Shown here: positions 6,780-10,066 of the stretch, in pieces
Layout of the letters: every line of letters begins with the position of its first letter
Position numbering within the stretch: the stretch's first letter is position 1
Assembly: GCA_945947045.1 (NCBI GenBank)
Contig: CAMEXG010000069.1
Location: 1-10,066, forward strand
Length of the DNA: 10,066 nt
From: an uncultured Spirochaetales bacterium
GTDB lineage: Bacteria; Spirochaetota; Spirochaetia; Sphaerochaetales; Sphaerochaetaceae
Direction of reading: 5' to 3'
Translations under genes and position numbers: made by a program
Notes under the pieces: generated by a model
The model's input: the letters and a program-made list of their open reading frames with translations, nothing else
What the model was told of the DNA's origin: nothing
The model's database searches: none

Positions 6780-7048
6780 TTGCGGTCTCCATACTCTGTG
6801 TAATCTTTGCCTTCATCATCGCTATTGTATGGATTGCAGAAAGCGAGCATACAAAAAGGGAAAAGTCAAAGATTGAAGCAACGCTTCGTTCTGAAGAGAT
6901 GGCAAGAGGTTATAAAGCTGGATCCTATACTCTGGGAGAAAGTAAGGAAGAGGATTTAACTAAAAACTTAAAACGGGTAAGAGATAGATTTGAAGAAGGC
7001 ATCGTGGATTTAAAAAAGAGAATTAACAAGATGGATGCCAATAACTGA
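6776..7048 (+). CDS. Small membrane-anchored coiled-coil protein, PspB-like in layout
   Basis: A 90-residue protein with one N-terminal membrane helix (about residues 2-20, then a charged cytoplasmic part) and a predicted C-terminal helix rich in heptad-spaced hydrophobics (about 62-88, NLKRVRDRFEEGIVDLKKRI). This is the architecture of enterobacterial PspB (membrane helix plus coiled coil that helps PspC sequester PspA), and it lies exactly where PspB sits, between pspA and pspC. Sequence identity to PspB is not obvious; it is longer and has a polar middle segment (GYKAGSYTLGESKEED, 45-60). The start overlaps the pspA stop (ATGA) with AAAGGA 8 bases upstream, so production is probably coupled to PspA. 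Role by context: membrane partner in the Psp response. Confidence 0.75.
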   Translation: MIAVSILCVIFAFIIAIVWIAESEHTKREKSKIEATLRSEEMARGYKAGSYTLGESKEEDLTKNLKRVRDRFEEGIVDLKKRINKMDANN

Positions 7049-7068
7049 AGATAAAAGGAATATATAAA

Positions 7069-7320
7069 ATGGAAATAAGAACAAGAAGATGGACAAGATC
7101 CCCAAGGGGATGCGTATTGGGTGTTGCAACAGGACTAGCAGAGTGGAGGGGCCTCCCTATTAATTTGACCAGACTCCTTGTTCTGTTGTTAGTATGCTGC
7201 ACAAGCTTTATACCAGGATTAATCATTTACTTAGTTGTCGCTCTCTTGCTCCCGGAACAGACCGACGACGATATCATAAGAGAGGGATATCATAGATATT
7301 CTTATTACACTTCTTATTGA
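7069..7320 (+). CDS. pspC: PspC domain membrane protein, ended by an early in-frame TGA
   Basis: An 83-residue PspC-domain protein. The N-terminal RSPRGCVLGVATGLAEWRGL (11-30) is the hallmark of the domain, followed by the conserved INLTRLLVLLL, a hydrophobic segment with the central SFIPGLIIYLVV (44-55) and the closing LLLPEQ (60-65). The charged end (DDDIIREGYHRYSYYTSY) faces the cytoplasm in the family model. PspC normally continues into a coiled coil that interacts with PspA/PspB. Here a TGA ends the frame first, and the tail follows in the same frame (next entry). The stop lies in the loop of a small inverted repeat, CTTCTT-ATTG-AAGAAG (7310-7325). AAAAGGAA (7053-7060) precedes the ATG by 8 bases; the gap to the previous gene is 20 bases. 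Short PspC proteins ending about here do exist, so this form could still be functional. Confidence 0.88.
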   Translation: MEIRTRRWTRSPRGCVLGVATGLAEWRGLPINLTRLLVLLLVCCTSFIPGLIIYLVVALLLPEQTDDDIIREGYHRYSYYTSY

Positions 7321-7455
7321 AGAAGAGAGAAAGAAGACGACGATTTGAAGAGGAGATATGAAAACTTAAAAAGAAAAGTTGAAGGAATGGAGAATGATCT
7401 CTTCGACAAAGAAAAAGAGTGGGATGCCCACTTTAAAGCAGAGACAGCATACTAA
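7321..7455 (+). pseudogene. Detached C-terminal coiled-coil tail of PspC, in frame after the TGA
   Basis: Directly after the pspC TGA the same frame stays open for 44 codons to TAA (7453-7455). It reads as a strongly helical, charged segment, including DDDLKRRYENLKRKVEGME and ending in WDAHFKAETAY, with heptad-spaced L, Y, L, V, M and L residues. This is what the cytoplasmic leucine-zipper tail of longer PspC proteins looks like, and the operon terminator begins four bases after its TAA, so the segment appears to be the true end of the gene. Possible explanations are a nonsense change (for example CGA to TGA), UGA readthrough, re-initiation (TTG 7345 or ATG 7387, neither with a good ribosome site) or a sequencing error. 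TGA is an ordinary stop elsewhere in this window and Trp is TGG, so a changed code is unlikely. Confidence 0.6.
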
Positions 7456-7458
7456 TTC

Positions 7459-7490
7459 CAGGTCCTCAGAAATGGGGGCCTGTTTCTTTC
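7459..7490 (+). terminator. Rho-independent terminator of the psp operon
   Basis: CAGGTCCTC (7459-7467) pairs with GGGGGCCTG (7474-7482) over nine bases, two of them G-U, around a 6-base loop. TTTCTTTC follows. It sits just after the open tail downstream of pspC and closes the three-gene operon. Confidence 0.85.
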
Positions 7491-7550
7491 AAGAACTCAA
7501 TATATAAGAATTAAAGAAATCTTTAACAGCATAGAGAGAAATATATTAGT

Positions 7551-7583
7551 GAAGTAGAGTGAAGTATTACTACACTCAACTTC
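7551..7583. repeat. 33-base imperfect palindrome
   Basis: GAAGTAGAGTGAAGTA (7551-7566), one base, then TACTACACTCAACTTC (7568-7583). The second arm is the reverse complement of the first at 14 of 16 positions. The left arm itself contains a GTGAAGTA direct repeat (7550-7557 and 7559-7566, overlapping the arm edge), and TTACTTCA recurs at 7589-7596. No T-run follows, so it is not an ordinary terminator. Function unknown. Confidence 0.55.
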
Positions 7584-7800
7584 AATCATTACTTCATTCA
7601 TTTCACTGTAAGGTTTTAGTTCCATATATATATAGAACAGCATGTGGAACTGAGGTATAAAACATATACTCTTGTGCAATAAGGAAAGCAATGAAAACAG
7701 AGAATGAGTATAAATGTTGCAGATTCTAGAGCAAGAATAGGCCTCTTTATTGAATTGATGTAATAACATACAACCTGTATGATAAACTCTAAAAATGCTT

Positions 7801-7859
7801 TATTACTCAGCGATAACTACTAAAAAAACAGAGTTATTGCTGAATAATACGTATTTTTT
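7801..7859. terminator. Long bidirectional terminator-like hairpin
   Basis: TATTACTCAGCGATAACT (7801-7818) pairs with AGTTATTGCTGAATAATA (7832-7849): 18 positions with one mismatch and one G-U, around an A-rich 13-base loop. On the plus strand T6 (7854-7859) follows after four bases; on the minus strand TTTTT follows within a few bases. It has the form of a terminator working both ways, but no gene ends beside it. The stem is long and AT-rich, so a small dispersed repeat is the alternative. Confidence 0.5.
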
Positions 7860-8016
7860 GCCTTTTGAAAGAATAAAGAATGCCTTTGGGATAAATAGAT
7901 TCTTCCTATGTTTCGTTTTCACCTAAATACAATGAGTGACTTAAAAATCAATATACAATCACAAAAAATGATTAGGATTTGTAAGAAAGTGATACAAACA
8001 ATAAGGCTTTGCTTCA

Positions 8017-8025
8017 TGATAAAAT
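8017..8025 (+). promoter_or_regulatory. Extended -10 promoter element before rhaM
   Basis: TGATAAAAT is a TGn extended -10 with TAAAAT (five of six to consensus) and no recognisable -35 at the usual spacing. Transcription would start near 8032, which rules out the upstream in-frame ATG at 8026 and supports the start at 8056. Confidence 0.45.
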
Positions 8026-8055
8026 ATGGCTGATTGTAAAAAAAGGAATTTACAT

Positions 8056-8373
8056 ATGGCAAGACGAGAAGCATTCAAGATGTACTTGAAGAAAGGTTTT
8101 GAAAAAGAATATGAATGGAGACATAGTAATATATGGCCTGAAGTAAAGGCAAAAATACAAGCATCGGGAGTCTATGATTATTCAATATTCCTTGATGAAA
8201 AGACAGGAGTACTCTTTGCAGTCCAGAAATGTAAGGGAGAAGAGGGAAGTCAGGATCTAGGAGCTGATGAAGTAATAAAGAAGTGGTGGCACTATATGGC
8301 TGATATCATGGAGACAAATGAAGACGAGTCTCCTGTTTCAGAGCCTTTGAAAGAAGTATTCTATTTAGAGTAA
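8056..8373 (+). CDS. rhaM: L-rhamnose mutarotase
   Basis: A 105-residue RhaM-family protein (E. coli RhaM has 104), a cytoplasmic enzyme that interconverts alpha and beta anomers of L-rhamnose so that the isomerase receives its preferred form. Visible signatures: AFKMYLKKGFEKEYEWRH (6-23) with Y19 and H23 at the positions of the E. coli active-site Tyr18 and His22, NIWPEV (25-30), YDYSIFLD (40-47), KKWWHYMADIM (75-85) and the near-invariant end SPVSEPLKEVFYLE (92-105). The frame also opens at ATG 8026, but AAGGAA at 8043-8048 is well spaced for 8056, and the promoter element overlaps 8026. It is the first gene of a unit with the kinase, whose ATG follows its stop with no gap. No other rhamnose-pathway gene is visible here. 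Confidence 0.9.
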   Translation: MARREAFKMYLKKGFEKEYEWRHSNIWPEVKAKIQASGVYDYSIFLDEKTGVLFAVQKCKGEEGSQDLGADEVIKKWWHYMADIMETNEDESPVSEPLKEVFYLE

Positions 8374-10066
8374 ATGAGGCATAGATTGGTGAATCTAAAT
8401 CTGAGGCAAAAGTTCTTTATTAGGAACCTTGGAAAGTTTTTGCTTTGTACCAGCGTTCCTATAATAATATCCATGTTGTTTGGACTTATTGTTCTTCATT
8501 CTTATCTGAAACCATTACAGGATCAAAACTCCCAAATGATGGTAGAGAAAGCATCGAGATCAATTGAGAGTGATTTTCAGGAGTTCAATAGTTTTGCTGT
8601 TTCTTCTTCAATAATGAATACTAGAGTTACGGTTCAACATTTATTGTCATCAGAACAATTTACATATGAAGATCTTATTCTTCATAGTGACATGAAACAG
8701 CAGTTATCATCATTAAGAAATAGAAGTCCATATGTAAAAGAAATAGCTATATGGCTGGAAAATGATAACAATGCCTATCTGTCTGATTCAGGAAAACAGT
8801 TATTGGATGATAATAGTGTATGGCTTAATTCTCTTGATGAACACTCTCAGGATTTCTCGTGGTGGACTGTCACTAATAATTCATTAGAAAATAATGTCTA
8901 TGTATGTCACCATTTGTGGAGAAAAGGAATAGTTGCCATATCCATTAACACCGAGATACTTTATCAGACGATATCATCGTCTATCCCAGACAATGGAGAA
9001 TTCTTGACTGTTATGTCTGAGAATGATGATTTAATAGTTTCTGGAGAAGAGTCGATAAACACAAATAATTTCATTGCATTTGAGACTGTTGAAAAGAACA
9101 CCGGCTGGAAGATTAGACTTAGTGTACCTTTACATATAGCTAATAAACTAACAATACAGTATATAAGGATCATGATATCTTTTCTTCTTGGATCCCTTAT
9201 TCTTTCTTTTTTTCTTGCGTTAGCATTAACAAAAAAGAATACTCATCAGATTTCTATTCTACTTGATACTATTCATAATGCTGAAGCTGGACTACCGCTA
9301 CCAGAAATCGATGAAAGTCGAAATAAAACTACAATCGAGTATATATCTCAGAGAATGATTGCTTCTTTTCTAGAGAAAGATTATTTGAAAGCACAGCTTG
9401 AAGCAAAAAAATATAAAGCAGCCCACGCAGAACTAGTTGCAATGCAAGCACAATTGAATCCTCATTTTCTCTATAATACGTTAGAGACTTTAAATTGGAA
9501 CTGTTATCAACTTACCGGACATCCAAATCAGGCTACAGATATAATTGAGAAACTATCTGATATACTTCACTATTCTTTAGGGAAGAATGGAATATTTGTC
9601 TCACTTAAAGACGAGATTGAATATATTGACAGCTATCTATCGTTATTAAAGATTAGATACAAAGAAAAACTTCAGTATAGATTTGAAATAGACAATGATG
9701 CATATGAATACATGTTACCAAGAATGATTTTGCAGCCATTGGTTGAAAATGCTGTTCAGCATGGAATAAAACCTAAAAAAGGTTCAGGTTTGGTTACTAT
9801 AAGTGCAGAGGTAGAGCAAGGAAACCTAATCTTGAAGGTTGAAGATAATGGTGTAGGAATTCCTGACAACAATCTAAAAAACATACAGTTAATTCTAAAC
9901 AAACAGGAGATAAGGACTGATCATATCGGTCTTGGAAATGTTAATCTAAGACTTAGAACGATTTATGGAACAGGAATAATTGTTGAAAGTGAAGAAAAAA
10001 AAGGAACTATAATAACCGTTTCTATTTCCAATAAGGATGTTAATAATGTACAGGCTGATGATTGTT
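8374..10066 (+). CDS. YesM/LytS-type sensor histidine kinase, 3' end outside the window
   Basis: A sensor kinase of the His_kinase (PF06580) plus HATPase_c type, 564 codons visible and still open at the edge. Layout: cytoplasmic N-terminus, membrane helix 1 (about 21-43), extracytoplasmic ligand-sensing region (about 44-262), membrane helix 2 (about 264-289), a linker with coiled coil (about 330-360), and the phospho-acceptor motif QLNPHFLYNTLE with H364. ATP-binding motifs follow: LVENAVQHG (N459), EDNGVGIP (490-497) and HIGLGNVNLRL (G519, G521). Relatives pair with AraC-type YesN regulators and often control carbohydrate uptake; a regulator is expected just downstream. The ATG directly follows the rhaM stop (TAAATG) without a strong ribosome site, suggesting coupled translation. 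The gene is richer in A+T, with many ATA codons, than the genes on the left. Confidence 0.92.
   Translation, partial: MRHRLVNLNLRQKFFIRNLGKFLLCTSVPIIISMLFGLIVLHSYLKPLQDQNSQMMVEKASRSIESDFQEFNSFAVSSSIMNTRVTVQHLLSSEQFTYEDLILHSDMKQQLSSLRNRSPYVKEIAIWLENDNNAYLSDSGKQLLDDNSVWLNSLDEHSQDFSWWTVTNNSLENNVYVCHHLWRKGIVAISINTEILYQTISSSIPDNGEFLTVMSENDDLIVSGEESINTNNFIAFETVEKNTGWKIRLSVPLHIANKLTIQYIRIMISFLLGSLILSFFLALALTKKNTHQISILLDTIHNAEAGLPLPEIDESRNKTTIEYISQRMIASFLEKDYLKAQLEAKKYKAAHAELVAMQAQLNPHFLYNTLETLNWNCYQLTGHPNQATDIIEKLSDILHYSLGKNGIFVSLKDEIEYIDSYLSLLKIRYKEKLQYRFEIDNDAYEYMLPRMILQPLVENAVQHGIKPKKGSGLVTISAEVEQGNLILKVEDNGVGIPDNNLKNIQLILNKQEIRTDHIGLGNVNLRLRTIYGTGIIVESEEKKGTIITVSISNKDVNNVQADDC

Larger units (their letters stand above)
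7491..8055. other. AT-rich gene-free region with several inverted repeats
   Basis: This stretch of 565 bases has no credible gene. A minus-strand frame at 7497-7769 is Cys/Ile/Leu-rich, resembles nothing I know and lacks a clear ribosome site. What can be seen: two long imperfect hairpins (listed separately); AGTTCCA (7618-7624) with TGGAACT (7645-7651) around a 20-base loop containing TATATATATA; CATACA-ACC-TGTATG (7767-7781); and an extended -10 element before rhaM. The region could hold a leader or small RNA, a decayed element, or simply the spacer between the psp operon and the rhaM operon. Confidence 0.6.

Noticed and set aside
7318..7320. TGA read as tryptophan or selenocysteine
   Set aside because: TGA ends several other genes here and Trp is TGG. 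The position is in a linker, not an active site, and the small flanking repeat does not look like a SECIS element.
7497..7769. Minus-strand open frame of 90 codons in the gene-free region
   Set aside because: Composition is that of AT-rich non-coding DNA, there is no clear ribosome site or known motif, and inverted repeats run through it.
8026..8055. Ten-residue N-terminal extension of rhaM from ATG 8026
   Set aside because: No ribosome site; it overlaps the extended -10 element, while AAGGAA and family length support 8056.

Overview
The window is about 10 kb of ordinary-density bacterial DNA, fairly AT-rich, with short intergenic gaps, AGGAG-type ribosome binding sites and TGA/TAA stops. 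The gene mix is an aconitase-X pair, a gut-type Old-Yellow-Enzyme reductase with an iron-sulfur centre, a PD-(D/E)XK transposase-like nuclease, a Psp operon and a YesM-type kinase. This suggests an anaerobic host-associated bacterium, possibly a spirochaete or a Firmicute. No rRNA, tRNA or marker gene is present, so this placement is weak.

Left (1-1782): the two subunits of an aconitase-X-type dehydratase, the large one cut by the window edge, joined by a 4-base overlap. A convergent minus-strand gene (1783-2658) follows, encoding an Rpn/PDDEXK family nuclease. A hairpin terminator separates them.

Middle (2781-5901): two minus-strand genes. One is a 683-residue FMN/FAD/[4Fe-4S] ene-reductase related to BaiCD and 2-enoate reductases, with its own promoter, a symmetric operator-like site and a strong terminator. 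The other is a membrane-anchored alpha/beta hydrolase.

Right of centre (6083-7490): a plus-strand envelope-stress operon. It encodes PspA/IM30, a small membrane-anchored coiled-coil protein with PspB-like layout, and PspC. A sigma-54-like promoter precedes it and a terminator closes it. The pspC reading frame is interrupted by a TGA, after which 44 more codons in the same frame encode what looks like the usual PspC coiled-coil tail. This is the most interesting feature of the window.

Right (7491-10066): about 560 bases without a gene but with two long imperfect hairpins, then rhaM (L-rhamnose mutarotase). Its stop codon is followed directly by the start of a YesM/LytS-type sensor histidine kinase that runs off the right edge. 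This suggests a sugar-responsive two-component system tied to rhamnose or rhamnose-containing polysaccharide use. This end is visibly richer in A+T and ATA codons than the left part.

I found no CRISPR array, phage module or complete insertion sequence, and no clearly unprecedented multi-gene system. The unusual points are the split pspC, the possible sigma-54 control of psp, and the symmetric sites.
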